Counted from the stretch's first letter, positions 1-8,226 are shown. The stretch is DNA of 15,733 nucleotides from Rhodopirellula sp. (GCA_002714565.1 PAXU01000007.1:64984-80716); one strand, 5' to 3'. Numbers and translations: made by a program. Notes: generated by a model from the letters alone, not told the origin.

Positions 1-120
1 CTTCTCAGCCGCAGCTGCAGCGTCTGTTTTAGAGACACTACCGTTTGGCTTGCTCGTTGATTCACCGCCACAACCGATCGACAGTAATAAGAGTAAACAG
101 AGAATTACAAATCGGTTCAT
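1..120 (-). CDS. Start of a lipoprotein gene, cut by the window edge
   Basis: Only the first 40 codons lie in the window and the frame stays open to base 1. The N-terminus is MNRF, then a hydrophobic run (VILCLLLLLSI), then Gly-Cys at residues 16-17. This looks like a lipoprotein signal peptide with Cys17 as the acylated residue. The lipobox is not perfect, because Ser sits at -3 where Leu is usual. A polar, Ala-rich linker follows (residues 18-40), typical of the tether between lipid anchor and folded domain. The start lies 20 bases after the stop of the upstream DEAD-box helicase gene, so the two may be co-transcribed. A GGAG at 133-136 is about 12 bases from the ATG, rather far for a ribosome-binding site. 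The folded domain is out of view, so no function can be given. Confidence 0.6.
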   Translation of the reverse strand, partial: MNRFVILCLLLLLSIGCGGESTSKPNGSVSKTDAAAAAEK

Positions 121-140
121 CAGGAAAGGAAGCTCCGTGG

Positions 141-1382
141 CTAGATTCCACGACGATACTTTTTCTTGGGTCGTTTCATTAGTGAATCTGGTGGTTCCGG
201 AGGCGGAGCCTGATCTTCGGTCGGCTCATAGCCTTCAATTTTATCCCGGGTTAATTCCCTGTTGATACGATGTTCTATCGCCGAAAGGAACTTTCGCTCT
301 TCGCGACTAACAAAAGTATACGCAACACCTTCGGCGCCCATGCGACCGGTACGACCAATTCGGTGTACATAGTCATCACAGTCCTGCGGCGTATCGTAAT
401 TAATTATGTGCGAGATACTGGACACATCGATTCCACGGCCAATCACATCGGTTGCCACCAGGAAACGGAGCCGTTCGGCACGAAAATTCTGCATTACCTT
501 ATTACGGGCACCTTGGGACATGTCACCATGAATTGCGCCCGCATCGTCAAATACACGGCACAGCTTCCGGTTTACCTGATCGGTACGTCGCTTCGTCCTG
601 CAAAATACGATTGCCTGCGTCGGATCTTCTCGTTCGATCAATTTCAGCAAGAGATCAAACTTGTGCTCTTCGGCAATCGTGAAGTGAAATTGATCAATCG
701 TATCGCCTGAAACGTGTTGGGAAGAAAAGTTAAGCAGGGTTGGCTCGTACATGTACTGCTCTGCCAATGCCTGAATCGGCGGTGGCATCGTGGCACTTAG
801 TAGCAGTGTCTGGCGATCACTTCGTTTACAACGCCGCAAAATCTTTTCAATATCCGGGCGAAATCCGATATCAAGCATTCGGTCAGCTTCGTCCAATATC
901 GTGCACCAAATCTGGCGAAGGTCGAGTGTGCCACGCTGGATGTGGTCAATAACGCGGCCGGGTGTACCAATAACAACTTGTACACCGCGCTTGAGCTTAT
1001 CAATCTGGTCCTTGATCGATACCCCTCCGTAGATGGCCTCGATGGTGATTCCCTGTCCGTGTGCCAGCTTTCGAAACTCGTCACGAACCTGTATTGACAA
1101 TTCGCGTGTCGGCACAAGCACGATAGCTTGTGGCTCGTGAATTTCCTCAGGATCAGCAAGTTGCTCAAGAACTGGAATGGCAAACGCCGCCGTTTTACCT
1201 GTACCGGTACGTGCCTGCCCAATAACATCCAAACCTTCCAGTGCTTTTGGGATAACACCAGACTGTACGGGGGATGGTTCTTCGTATCCAGCTCGTTCAA
1301 GAGCTTTCATCATCACATCGGAAAGCTCCATTAACTCAAATCGTTCTTGAAAACTCTCGCTGGCCGTCGGATCACTACTCAT
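141..1382 (-). CDS. DEAD-box ATP-dependent RNA helicase (RhlE-like)
   Basis: A 413-residue cytoplasmic helicase that should unwind or remodel RNA duplexes using ATP, for example in ribosome assembly or mRNA turnover. The core motifs are present in order: Q motif with Gln40, Walker A ARTGTGKT (57-64), PTREL (91-95), GG (119-120), TPGR (140-143), DEAD (164-167), SAT (196-198), IVFCRTK (258-264), HGDMSQ (285-290), ATDVIGRGID (310-319) and HRIGRTGR (340-347). The two RecA-like domains span roughly 20-215 and 225-370. A short tail follows, acidic and proline-rich, then basic at the end (KRPKKKYRRGI), which probably helps hold RNA. The length suits the short RhlE/CsdA-like bacterial type. Which paralogue it is (rhlE, srmB, csdA) cannot be fixed here. 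No clear Shine-Dalgarno sequence precedes the ATG. The gene diverges from glyA, and a lipoprotein gene follows closely. Confidence 0.95.
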   Translation of the reverse strand: MSSDPTASESFQERFELMELSDVMMKALERAGYEEPSPVQSGVIPKALEGLDVIGQARTGTGKTAAFAIPVLEQLADPEEIHEPQAIVLVPTRELSIQVRDEFRKLAHGQGITIEAIYGGVSIKDQIDKLKRGVQVVIGTPGRVIDHIQRGTLDLRQIWCTILDEADRMLDIGFRPDIEKILRRCKRSDRQTLLLSATMPPPIQALAEQYMYEPTLLNFSSQHVSGDTIDQFHFTIAEEHKFDLLLKLIEREDPTQAIVFCRTKRRTDQVNRKLCRVFDDAGAIHGDMSQGARNKVMQNFRAERLRFLVATDVIGRGIDVSSISHIINYDTPQDCDDYVHRIGRTGRMGAEGVAYTFVSREERKFLSAIEHRINRELTRDKIEGYEPTEDQAPPPEPPDSLMKRPKKKYRRGI

Positions 1383-1607
1383 ATCTGTCGATTCAAACTA
1401 CTTAATGGTCTTTTATTTTTGCTTCTTTCTATAGATTGCAATGTACACCAAACATTAAAAGTCATATAGGCGAATAGTCTGCGCTCTGATGCCATGAGAC
1501 CTGACTTATGTAGGCTTGCACATTTCGCATTTGCTTTCCACAATGCACCCAACGACAGGCAATTGGCACGGCCAGAGCAATCTCAAGAACCTCAGAAAGT
1601 ATTTGAA
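1383..1607. promoter_or_regulatory. Divergent intergenic region between helicase and glyA
   Basis: These 225 bases separate two genes read away from each other, so both promoters should lie here. The part nearest the helicase (about 1395-1470) is clearly AT-rich, with T-runs, TATAGA near 1430 and CATATAGG near 1463. I cannot pair convincing -35 and -10 boxes at good spacing for either direction. The glyA-proximal part has more balanced composition and an open frame from 1494, probably untranslated leader. I searched by eye for a glycine, SAM or tetrahydrofolate riboswitch and saw no recognisable conserved core. Confidence 0.4.
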
Positions 1608-2852
1608 ATGAGTCAGTTACAGGCGCAGGATCCGGAACTATTCGCATCAATTGCCGCAGAGCAGGAGCGACAGCGTGATGGGCTGGAATTAATCGCTAGC
1701 GAAAACTATACCAGTCGCGCGGTAATGGAAGCTCAGGGAAGTGTCCTTACCAACAAATACGCTGAGGGTTATCCGGGGCGGCGATACTACGGCGGTTGTG
1801 TCCATGTCGACACAGCAGAGTCTCTGGCAATTGAGCGGGCCAAAGATCTGTTTGGCGCTGAATGCGTCAACGTCCAGCCGCATTCAGGATCACAGGCAAA
1901 TATGTCCGTTTACCTGAGTGTTTTAAAGCCCGGCGACAAAGTATTGGGTATGGACCTGGCTCACGGCGGCCACTTAACCCATGGCATGCACTTGAATATC
2001 TCGGGCATTCTCTATGACTTTGTCGGTTACGGTGTTGACGAACAAACGCATCGCATTGACTTCGACAATCTCGCCGCGCTGGCCAAAGAACATCGACCCA
2101 AGCTGATTGTGGCTGGAGCAAGCGCCTATCCGCGGGAAATCGATCACCCTCGCTTTAAAGAAATCGCAGATGAAGTGGGAGCAATGTTGTTTGTCGACAT
2201 GGCTCACTATGCCGGCCTCGTAGCCGGTGGTGTACATAACAACCCAGTAGGCGTGGCAGATTTTGTGACAACCACCACCCATAAGACGCTACGTGGCCCC
2301 CGTGGGGGAATGGTTATCTGTGGTGCTGATCATGAGAAAATTGTTAACCGAAGTGTCTTCCCGGGACTGCAGGGTGGTCCGTTGATGCACGTCATTGCCG
2401 GTAAAGCAGTTTGTTTTGGTGAAGCACTGAAGGACGACTTCAAGCAATATGCAAAGGACGTCGTCGAAAATGCGAGGGGGTTAGCCGAGACGCTGACAGC
2501 CGGTGGCATGTCACTTGTAAGCGGTGGAACCGACAATCACCTAATGTTGGTGGACGTAACGTCTGTCGGCACCGGTGGCGCCACAGCGGAAGATGTACTC
2601 GATGCCTGTGGTATCACCGTAAACAAGAATATGATTCCTTACGATCAACGAAAACCTGTGGACCCGTCGGGGATTCGCGTCGGAACCCCTGCTCTCACAT
2701 CCCGGGGAATGGGTACCGAAGAAATGAAACTTGTTGGAAACTGGATTGTCGAATCGCTCAAGGCTGTTGAAGACAGCGAATTACACAGCAAAATTCGTCA
2801 GGACGTCAGCGAGCTGTGCAAGCAATTCCCTGTTCCCGCAGATTTCGTGTAA
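1608..2852 (+). CDS. glyA: Serine hydroxymethyltransferase
   Basis: A PLP enzyme that interconverts serine plus tetrahydrofolate with glycine plus 5,10-methylene-tetrahydrofolate. It is the main source of one-carbon units for purine, thymidylate and methionine synthesis. With the start at 1608 ([10 protein letters not shown]) the protein has 414 residues, matching the usual 415-420. The frame is open back to 1494, but those 38 extra residues resemble nothing in the family, so I reject the longer form. Family signatures are intact: LIASENYTS (28-36), [15 protein letters not shown] (49-63), PHSGSQAN (91-98), DMAHYAGL (197-204), the PLP-binding segment [14 protein letters not shown] with Lys226 as the Schiff-base lysine, FPGLQGGP (251-258) and [11 protein letters not shown] (357-367). 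The ribosome-binding site is weak (AGAAAG upstream). A stem-loop follows the stop, and the receiver gene starts 64 bases downstream. Confidence 0.97.
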   Translation: MSQLQAQDPELFASIAAEQERQRDGLELIASENYTSRAVMEAQGSVLTNKYAEGYPGRRYYGGCVHVDTAESLAIERAKDLFGAECVNVQPHSGSQANMSVYLSVLKPGDKVLGMDLAHGGHLTHGMHLNISGILYDFVGYGVDEQTHRIDFDNLAALAKEHRPKLIVAGASAYPREIDHPRFKEIADEVGAMLFVDMAHYAGLVAGGVHNNPVGVADFVTTTTHKTLRGPRGGMVICGADHEKIVNRSVFPGLQGGPLMHVIAGKAVCFGEALKDDFKQYAKDVVENARGLAETLTAGGMSLVSGGTDNHLMLVDVTSVGTGGATAEDVLDACGITVNKNMIPYDQRKPVDPSGIRVGTPALTSRGMGTEEMKLVGNWIVESLKAVEDSELHSKIRQDVSELCKQFPVPADFV

Positions 2853-2855
2853 CAT

Positions 2856-2882
2856 GAGAAAGTCACGGCGAGGTGATTTCTC
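2856..2882 (+). terminator. Stem-loop after glyA, possible terminator
   Basis: GAGAAA (2856-2861) pairs with TTTCTC (2877-2882), and TCAC (2863-2866) pairs with GTGA (2873-2876). One G (2862) is bulged and the loop has six bases. The structure begins three bases after the glyA stop. No T-run follows, so it is not a classical intrinsic terminator. It may mark an mRNA 3' end or protect against exonucleases, or it may be chance. Confidence 0.3.
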
Positions 2883-2916
2883 GCTGTGAGTACATTGATG
2901 AATAACTGGTTTATAT

Positions 2917-3351
2917 ATGTCTGATACCAATCGCGTACTTATCGCCGATGATAACGCTGCAAACTGCGAATTATTGGAAGCATATCTGACTCAACTGGAT
3001 TGTGAGATCGAGTTTGCTACCGATGGTCAGGATACACTGGACAAGGTAGAGAGCTTTGGGCCCGATTTAATTCTGCTTGATGTAATGATGCCGCGACTGA
3101 GCGGATTTGAAGTCTGCAAGATTCTAAAAGATGATCCGGAAAAGCGGCGGATCATGATTCTCATGGTGACAGCTCTCAACGAAATCGGTGACATCGAACG
3201 TGCTGTTAACGCCGGAACAGATGATTTCTTATCAAAACCGGTCAATCAGGTCGAACTACTTAAGCGTGTAGAGAATATGCTTAAGCTGAAAGATGTTACT
3301 GACGAGGTGGAACGTCTGCGACAATATATTGAGCAGATGGAAAGCCCGTAG
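2917..3351 (+). CDS. Single-domain response regulator (receiver only)
   Basis: A 144-residue CheY-like receiver protein that should take a phosphoryl group from a histidine kinase or phosphotransfer protein. The fold signature is complete: acidic pocket Asp11-Asp12, phospho-acceptor Asp55 in LLDVMMP, switch Thr85, and Lys107 followed by Pro in LSKPV. The wording resembles PleD/DivK-type receivers. After the domain (about 6-123) only a short charged helical tail remains (125-144, VTDEVERLRQYIEQME), probably a coiled coil for dimer or partner contact. There is no DNA-binding, GGDEF or other output domain, so it must act through a protein partner. No kinase gene lies in the window. No clear Shine-Dalgarno sequence is seen. 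The stop codon lies inside a 10-base tandem repeat. Confidence 0.92.
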   Translation: MSDTNRVLIADDNAANCELLEAYLTQLDCEIEFATDGQDTLDKVESFGPDLILLDVMMPRLSGFEVCKILKDDPEKRRIMILMVTALNEIGDIERAVNAGTDDFLSKPVNQVELLKRVENMLKLKDVTDEVERLRQYIEQMESP

Positions 3352-3364
3352 TACCCCGTAGTAC
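3345..3364 (+). repeat. Two perfect tandem copies of a 10-base unit
   Basis: CCCGTAGTAC occurs twice in direct tandem. The first copy contains the stop codon (TAG, 3349-3351) of the receiver gene. The second copy therefore lies in the untranslated gap and carries a second in-register-looking TAG. Most likely a small local slippage duplication. No function is evident. Confidence 0.6.
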
Positions 3365-3379
3365 TTAGCATCTAACTGT

Positions 3380-3410
3380 TAAACCCAAACAGCCGCTAAA
3401 CCCTAACAGC
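3380..3410 (+). repeat. Near-identical 14-base direct repeats before the HEAT-like gene
   Basis: TAAACCCAAACAGC (3380-3393) and TAAACCCTAACAGC (3397-3410) differ at one base and lie 17 bases apart start to start. The second ends just before the ATG at 3412. The outer parts also form an inverted repeat (CTGTTA at 3376-3381, TAACAG at 3404-3409). They could be a paired protein-binding site or a leader hairpin. They also occupy the place where a ribosome-binding site would be expected, and none is visible. Confidence 0.45.
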
Positions 3411-3411
3411 T

Positions 3412-4938
3412 ATGCCAAATCCTGAAATTCAGGCCATTCTCGGATTCCTCACTCAGCCCGGAAGCACTCCTTGGCCGATCGCCACAGAAACGTGGCTCAC
3501 CCTTTGCGATGAAACTGAAATAGAGGAGCTGATGGACTCGCTATGTGCCATCTCGCCACCATTAGCGCCAGAACAACATCAGTATTGGGATTGGCTGGTC
3601 AATCAAATCCTCACTCGCCTCGCCGCTCAGCCGGCATGGGAGTGCACGTTTAGAACTGATTTATTCACAAGTCTTTATGCCCATCTAGGTGCAACAAGCA
3701 AATCACGAAATCAGTTAGTTCAATTCCTCGCAAAACGCGCTTTCCAGGAGGATCTGCAGGCTGTTGTCGAAGTCATAACAACCGACCCACCTATAGATGA
3801 ATTACATGTCGGGACAGCACTCGCACCGCTCATCCAAAACTCGGATCTTGAATGGGAATTGATCTTCCCCGCACTTCTTGACGGCATCAGCAATCCGACC
3901 ACCGCTGCTAGTATTCTGGACTTGGCAAACTTCGCCACCCGCAAAGAGCACCTGCCAGCTCATCCTGCCGGTGATATGGTGCCTCATCTGAACATGATGC
4001 TCTCCACAATTGTGAAACAGCTCGACGTCCTGTCTGAAACTCAGGCGAGTCCAAATGATATGCACGATGTGGCACAACAAGTCGAACAAGCCGTGGCACT
4101 GGCTGTTTCGTTATGTGATTCCTTGTCACTTATAAGCGATGAGTCAAGCACGCCAGCACTATATCAGGCAATGGGGCTGACTCATCGCCGTGTGCAAACT
4201 GAAGCGGCTGCCGCACTTGCCAGGCTCGGTGAAGCTGACGGTGAAGCTCACCTGATTGAAATGGCAAGTCAACCTGCCTCCAGACTACGTGTCATTCAAT
4301 ATGCCCGGGAGTTAGGAATTGAATCCAGACTAGACCCGTCATTGGTCACCGAATCTGCTGTCGCAGAAAGCCAACTCGCTCTGTTTTTATCCGAGCCAAC
4401 CCAGCTTGGCTTTCCCCCGCAGGTGCTTGAAACAATTGAGTCCCGCACATGCTTCTGGCCTGGATATGACGATCCAGTCACCAATCACCTGATTCGATTC
4501 CGATACGAAATGGGTGAAATGAGTTATGAAAATATTGGAATTGCCGGGGCCATGACATTCGCCATAAGCGAGGATCTCGGTGCCCTCAGTCATGATGAAG
4601 CATATGCCTACTTTGCGGGTATACACGCTGAACATGATGACATTTACGAGCTTGCGATCGATCAACTTACAGAGCCACAACGGATTGATGCAGACCGGTG
4701 CGAGCGAAGAATTCATGATTCCGGATTTGAGGGTGTTGAACCTGTACTTCTAGGTCGCCTCTTTGAACGCACCGCACTTGTTGCTGTTGCAACAATGGAC
4801 GGCAATTCCGGATTCGTCATTGCCAGCGTTGAAGAGATCCAGTGGATCAATCAGCCACCATCCCCGCGACCCATCACCGCTTATCAGGCATACGACATCT
4901 ACAAAGGCACCGTATTACTAAACACCTTTAATCCGTAG
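3412..4938 (+). CDS. Uncharacterised protein with HEAT-like segment
   Basis: I do not recognise a named family over the full 508 residues. No signal peptide or membrane segment is visible, so it is probably cytoplasmic. The first 240 residues are mainly amphipathic helices in a non-identical series, consistent with a degenerate alpha-solenoid. Residues about 245-302 look like one or two HEAT/PBS-lyase-type repeats (TPALYQAMGL, then AAAALARLGEADGEAHLIEMA). Residues about 350-508 form a different region beginning YDDPVTNHLIRFRYEMG, with IGIAGAMTFAISEDLG and an FAGIHAEHDDIYE segment. It ends in beta-like stretches (ALVAVATMDG, GFVIASVEEIQWI). Solenoids of this type usually act as protein-binding scaffolds. 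A functional tie to the receiver gene 60 bases upstream is possible but unproven. The thioredoxin gene starts 18 bases downstream, so co-transcription is likely. Confidence 0.75.
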   Translation: MPNPEIQAILGFLTQPGSTPWPIATETWLTLCDETEIEELMDSLCAISPPLAPEQHQYWDWLVNQILTRLAAQPAWECTFRTDLFTSLYAHLGATSKSRNQLVQFLAKRAFQEDLQAVVEVITTDPPIDELHVGTALAPLIQNSDLEWELIFPALLDGISNPTTAASILDLANFATRKEHLPAHPAGDMVPHLNMMLSTIVKQLDVLSETQASPNDMHDVAQQVEQAVALAVSLCDSLSLISDESSTPALYQAMGLTHRRVQTEAAAALARLGEADGEAHLIEMASQPASRLRVIQYARELGIESRLDPSLVTESAVAESQLALFLSEPTQLGFPPQVLETIESRTCFWPGYDDPVTNHLIRFRYEMGEMSYENIGIAGAMTFAISEDLGALSHDEAYAYFAGIHAEHDDIYELAIDQLTEPQRIDADRCERRIHDSGFEGVEPVLLGRLFERTALVAVATMDGNSGFVIASVEEIQWINQPPSPRPITAYQAYDIYKGTVLLNTFNP

Positions 4939-4956
4939 TCTTTTTACGAGAATTCA

Positions 4957-5460
4957 ATGCGTCACTTTTGCACACTTCGCTCGGCGCTGACTGTCGGATT
5001 GCTGGCAATCCTCATTTCCGGCTGTTCGCAACCACCGGGGTCTGAGTTTATCGGTAAGACCTTCACGCTCAACGGCAAGACTGTTGATGCACAATCCGTT
5101 AACTGGGAAGACTACGCTGGTAAAGTTGTGCTTGTCGACTTCTGGGCAACCTGGTGCGGGCCGTGCAGAGCTGAACAACCGAAACTCAAAGAGTTATATG
5201 AAGAACTACAACATGATGGATTTCTCGTCGTCGGTGTTTGCATGGATCAGAAACTTGATCCAGTCAAACCATTCGAGGACGCGCACGAACTGCCATGGAA
5301 AAGTATCGTTGGGCCGGAAGCATGGCAAAAAGCGCTGGACTACGAAGTACAGTACATTCCGCGAATGATGCTCGTGGACCGTGATTCCCGAATCATTGCA
5401 TCTGATCGAGGCGTGGAAGAAATCGCCGGTGAAGTGTATGACGCTGTACGCAGTCGCTAG
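4957..5460 (+). CDS. TlpA/ResA-type thioredoxin lipoprotein
   Basis: A 167-residue exported thiol-disulfide oxidoreductase. The N-terminus is a lipoprotein signal: charged start, hydrophobic [10 protein letters not shown], and lipobox ISGC with Cys23 as the lipidation site. The thioredoxin fold follows. [10 protein letters not shown] contains the active-site pair Cys67-Cys70 (WCGPC), and Pro135 in YIPRMM is the cis-proline that faces it. The segment [24 protein letters not shown] is the usual TlpA/ResA lead-in to the active site. Such proteins reduce or isomerise disulfides outside the cytoplasm, including the CxxCH cysteines of c-type cytochrome precursors. The only CxxCH proteins here are in the neighbouring opposite-strand cluster, so a link is possible but speculative. 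It lies 18 bases after the HEAT-like gene and converges with the DUF6807 gene, with 15 bases between the stops. Confidence 0.92.
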   Translation: MRHFCTLRSALTVGLLAILISGCSQPPGSEFIGKTFTLNGKTVDAQSVNWEDYAGKVVLVDFWATWCGPCRAEQPKLKELYEELQHDGFLVVGVCMDQKLDPVKPFEDAHELPWKSIVGPEAWQKALDYEVQYIPRMMLVDRDSRIIASDRGVEEIAGEVYDAVRSR

Positions 5461-5475
5461 CCAAACTCAACTTCG

Positions 5476-6702
5476 TCACTTGATTAACGTGGCCGTAATT
5501 GGCTCTGAATAATTCTTCCAGGCGGCTTCTGATCGCTCCTTGTCCGGCTCTGCGTTGTGAATGAGCAACCGATACTTTGATAGATAAGCTTTACCGGATT
5601 CAATTGAAAAAGCGTCCGTGACCATGGGTGCAAAACAAAAGTAGGGTTTGCTCGGATGTAGCCGGACCGGCTGAGGATGTCGGAAGTTTTCCGGATCACT
5701 CATGATCGTAATTCCACTATGTCCCCCGGGAACTGAACCGTGGATTTCAACCCAATTTGGCCGACTGTGATTCCCATTCTCCCGTGTCTTACCTTCACTT
5801 GTCAGAAAGTCGCTGTCACCACTTTCAAACCAACTGCGGCGGCCACGGATCGCAAAGCCACCATAATGGATTTTCATTACCTGAATGGGCTTCTCCGTCT
5901 GGTTGATATATCCAATTTCGAGGTCAACCAGAAAGTACTTATCGAGCTTGTAGGCTCGCATGTGCCACAGTTCATTGGCAATGCGTTTCACCTGACCGTT
6001 TTCTAGTTTGATGTCGTGACCTAACACAGCACCGATGTCGCCAAACACCGGACCGCTGACAGCACCCGCTGAATTCGCATGGGAGATTTGAGCGCGATTC
6101 TCCGGTGTTTGCTCCCAGAAGTTGTACTGCTGACCGTCAAAAGTCGTTTGCTGCCAAGCCATGAATAAACCGTGCTGGTGCAAATGATCTGGTGGAAAAC
6201 CATCTGTCAAAACGTTCCCAGCAGGATCATGAATCGGATGAATGAATCCACTTCGTGCATAATGTGGTTGCGTTTTATCAGGACATGGAATGACTGCCGA
6301 GTTATATCGCAGCACCTCATTATCACCGACCTTTAACGTTACTCCGCGGTCATCTGTAACTGCCTTTACCGCTGGCGGTTGATCAGCGACACCGTCTGCA
6401 AGGCGAAGCGTATACTCTCGTGAATTGTTTTTATACAGCGGTTCCTCCAACATGAAATACAGCTTCGGCTTGTCAGTATTTACATCAATCTGGATAGGAA
6501 TCTCCTGATTGGACTCTTTAGATGTGAGAATCATCGGATGCTTCGCCAGTTGACGCGAAGGCAATTCGACCGCTACAGGGCCATCAAGACGATCGTATTT
6601 TCCAGCTTCAATCTTCACCATCCATGCAGCAAAAGAATCGCTTTGGAAGGAACACAAAACGGCACAAGTGAGAATAAGCGTGAGCGTCTTGAAATGTGCC
6701 AT
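5476..6702 (-). CDS. DUF6807 (PmoA-like) secreted protein
   Basis: 408 residues with a Sec-type signal peptide (MAHFKTLTLILTCAVLCSF, cleavage probably near residues 22-26). The body matches the DUF6807 family, often named PmoA-like and common in planctomycetes. Recognisable conserved stretches are YARSGFIHPIH (148-158), the His-rich PPDHLHQHGLFMAW (170-183), YGGFAIRGR (280-288) and HPSKPYFCFAP (349-359). The clustered histidines suggest a metal or ligand site. The fold is mostly beta strand and the family is thought to be carbohydrate-related, but no reaction is established. The methane-oxygenase name does not imply methane oxidation here. AAGGA at 6709-6713 with a six-base spacer supports this start. 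It is the last gene of the operon, 50 bases after DUF1501 protein B. Confidence 0.85.
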   Translation of the reverse strand: MAHFKTLTLILTCAVLCSFQSDSFAAWMVKIEAGKYDRLDGPVAVELPSRQLAKHPMILTSKESNQEIPIQIDVNTDKPKLYFMLEEPLYKNNSREYTLRLADGVADQPPAVKAVTDDRGVTLKVGDNEVLRYNSAVIPCPDKTQPHYARSGFIHPIHDPAGNVLTDGFPPDHLHQHGLFMAWQQTTFDGQQYNFWEQTPENRAQISHANSAGAVSGPVFGDIGAVLGHDIKLENGQVKRIANELWHMRAYKLDKYFLVDLEIGYINQTEKPIQVMKIHYGGFAIRGRRSWFESGDSDFLTSEGKTRENGNHSRPNWVEIHGSVPGGHSGITIMSDPENFRHPQPVRLHPSKPYFCFAPMVTDAFSIESGKAYLSKYRLLIHNAEPDKERSEAAWKNYSEPITATLIK

Positions 6703-6752
6703 GGCTAATCCTTGAATATCCTGACTGCTAAAGCTGTTTGTCTTGGCGATAC

Positions 6753-8207
6753 CTAGGCCAAGATTTCGTGAACTACTCGTGCTGGATTCACCGAAGTCAG
6801 TCGTTCCTTCAGCCCGTTACGTTCAAAGAAAAGTTCTTCATGGTGCATGCCGAGCAGGTGAAGAATCGTTGCATGCCAGTCCGGTACCCCAACGCGATCT
6901 TCCACTGCGGCAAACCCAAGTTCATCGGTGGCACCATATGAAATACCACCTTTGATACCGCCACCCGCCATAAACGACACCATCGCATTCTTGTTATGGT
7001 CACGCCCGGCGTTCTTTTCATTTTTGTCGGCGGGCAACTGTGCAATTGGCAAGCGACCGAACTCACCTCCCCATACAACGAGTGTGTCATCAAGTAAGCC
7101 ACGTTGCTTCAAGTCGCGAATCAATGCGGCAACAGGCTGATCGGTACGATCACAACAGTTCTTTAAGCCAGCAGCGATCCCGGTGTGGTTGTCCCAAATC
7201 TGGAAATTAATAAATAGCTGCACAAACCGCACACCACGTTCGACCAGACGGCGTGCATACAGGCACCGGCGGCCATATGAGTCAGAAGCACCATCACCGA
7301 TACCGTACATATCCAGGGTCTCTTGTGACTCTTGGCTTAGATCCAAAGCATCGGATGTGGCGAGCTGCATTCGAGCTGCTAATTCATAACTGGCAATCCT
7401 TGCATCAAGCTCCAGTTGGCCCTTGCGCTTGCTGCGATGTACTTTGTCCAATCGGGAAATCAGCTGTCGTTCTAATTCGGTGATGTTATCCGGTTCATCG
7501 TATTCGCGCTGAAGATTCAGTACCGGCGCACCTGTGCTGCGAAAGCGAGTACCTTGATACACCGGCGGCAGAAATCCGGACTGCCAACTCTGAGTTTGAT
7601 TTACCGGTAGCCCGGCCGGATCATCCAACACAATGTATGCGGGCAGATTCTGGTTTTCACTACCAAGGCCGTAGGTCACCCATGCACCCAACGATGGCAA
7701 TCCCGGCCGCTCCTGTCCACTGTGAATCTTAAATAAGGCCGGTTCATGTGTCAGATTAGTGGTGAACATACCTTTTATAAAAGCGATCTCATCCACGACG
7801 GTTGCCAGATGAGGCATTAACTCACTGACCTGCGCTCCGGATTCTCCGTGCTGTGAAAACCCATACGGTGCTCTAAGCAAGGAACCGGCTGCAGTTGGAT
7901 TCTCAACTTCACCGGCAATCTTCTCAAAGTACGACTTGCCATGCAGCCGCTCCAACTCTGATTTCGGCTCGAACAAGTCCATTTGGCTAGGACCGCCATT
8001 CATGAACAAGTGAATTACCGACTTTGCTTTCGGCTCAAAGTGCGTATCCCGCGGCTTGAAATCAAACACGCGACGAGATTCGCCATAAACGTCTTCCTTG
8101 AGCAGCGATGCGAGTGCAGCTGCCTTCAGTCCAGTCGCTGTTCTATCAAACCAATTGCGGCGAGTAATCAACTGGTCTGTATCAGAATGGTGTGTCTGTT
8201 TCGTCAT
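6753..8207 (-). CDS. DUF1501 protein B (sulfatase-like, Tat-exported)
   Basis: 484 residues of the DUF1501 family, which belongs to the alkaline phosphatase/sulfatase superfamily. The N-terminus carries a Tat motif, TRRNWF (15-20), followed by a weak, Ala-rich hydrophobic stretch, so folded export is likely. Conserved stretches are LFMNGGPSQMDLFEPK (67-82), YGLGSENQNLP (179-189), WDNH (338-341), LLDDTLVVWGGEFGRLP (371-387), GRDHN (401-405) and HATILHLLG (445-453). The Asp, His and Glu residues in these stretches are plausible metal ligands. Compared with protein A in the same operon, the first motif has Asn and Gln (70, 75) where A has His. It follows the double-PSCyt1 gene by 28 bases, the usual partner arrangement. 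The substrate is unknown, and members may be structural rather than enzymatic. Confidence 0.92.
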   Translation of the reverse strand: MTKQTHHSDTDQLITRRNWFDRTATGLKAAALASLLKEDVYGESRRVFDFKPRDTHFEPKAKSVIHLFMNGGPSQMDLFEPKSELERLHGKSYFEKIAGEVENPTAAGSLLRAPYGFSQHGESGAQVSELMPHLATVVDEIAFIKGMFTTNLTHEPALFKIHSGQERPGLPSLGAWVTYGLGSENQNLPAYIVLDDPAGLPVNQTQSWQSGFLPPVYQGTRFRSTGAPVLNLQREYDEPDNITELERQLISRLDKVHRSKRKGQLELDARIASYELAARMQLATSDALDLSQESQETLDMYGIGDGASDSYGRRCLYARRLVERGVRFVQLFINFQIWDNHTGIAAGLKNCCDRTDQPVAALIRDLKQRGLLDDTLVVWGGEFGRLPIAQLPADKNEKNAGRDHNKNAMVSFMAGGGIKGGISYGATDELGFAAVEDRVGVPDWHATILHLLGMHHEELFFERNGLKERLTSVNPARVVHEILA

Positions 8208-8214
8208 TGTATTG

Positions 8215-8226
8215 GGCCTGCAGGCC
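8215..8226. repeat. 12-base perfect palindrome before DUF1501 gene B
   Basis: GGCCTGCAGGCC reads the same on both strands and lies 7 to 19 bases upstream of the DUF1501 B start. In the transcript its GCAGG portion is the only Shine-Dalgarno-like stretch available. Local pairing could therefore reduce initiation, or it could be chance in a short gap. Confidence 0.35.

Noticed and set aside
270..1300. Open frames of 146 (plus strand) and 167 residues (minus strand, other frame) inside the helicase gene
   Set aside because: They overlap a gene with all DEAD-box motifs intact, and their translations show no recognisable domain or ribosome-binding site.
1494..1607. A 38-residue N-terminal extension of glyA in the same open frame
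   Set aside because: The residues match nothing in the family, and the start at 1608 gives the normal length and N-terminus.
1383..1607. A glycine, folate or SAM riboswitch before glyA
   Set aside because: No conserved aptamer core or paired expression platform could be recognised by eye.
5476..6702. A methane or copper monooxygenase subunit, from the PmoA-like family name
   Set aside because: The protein is a secreted DUF6807 member without the membrane helices of a monooxygenase PmoA; the name is only historical.
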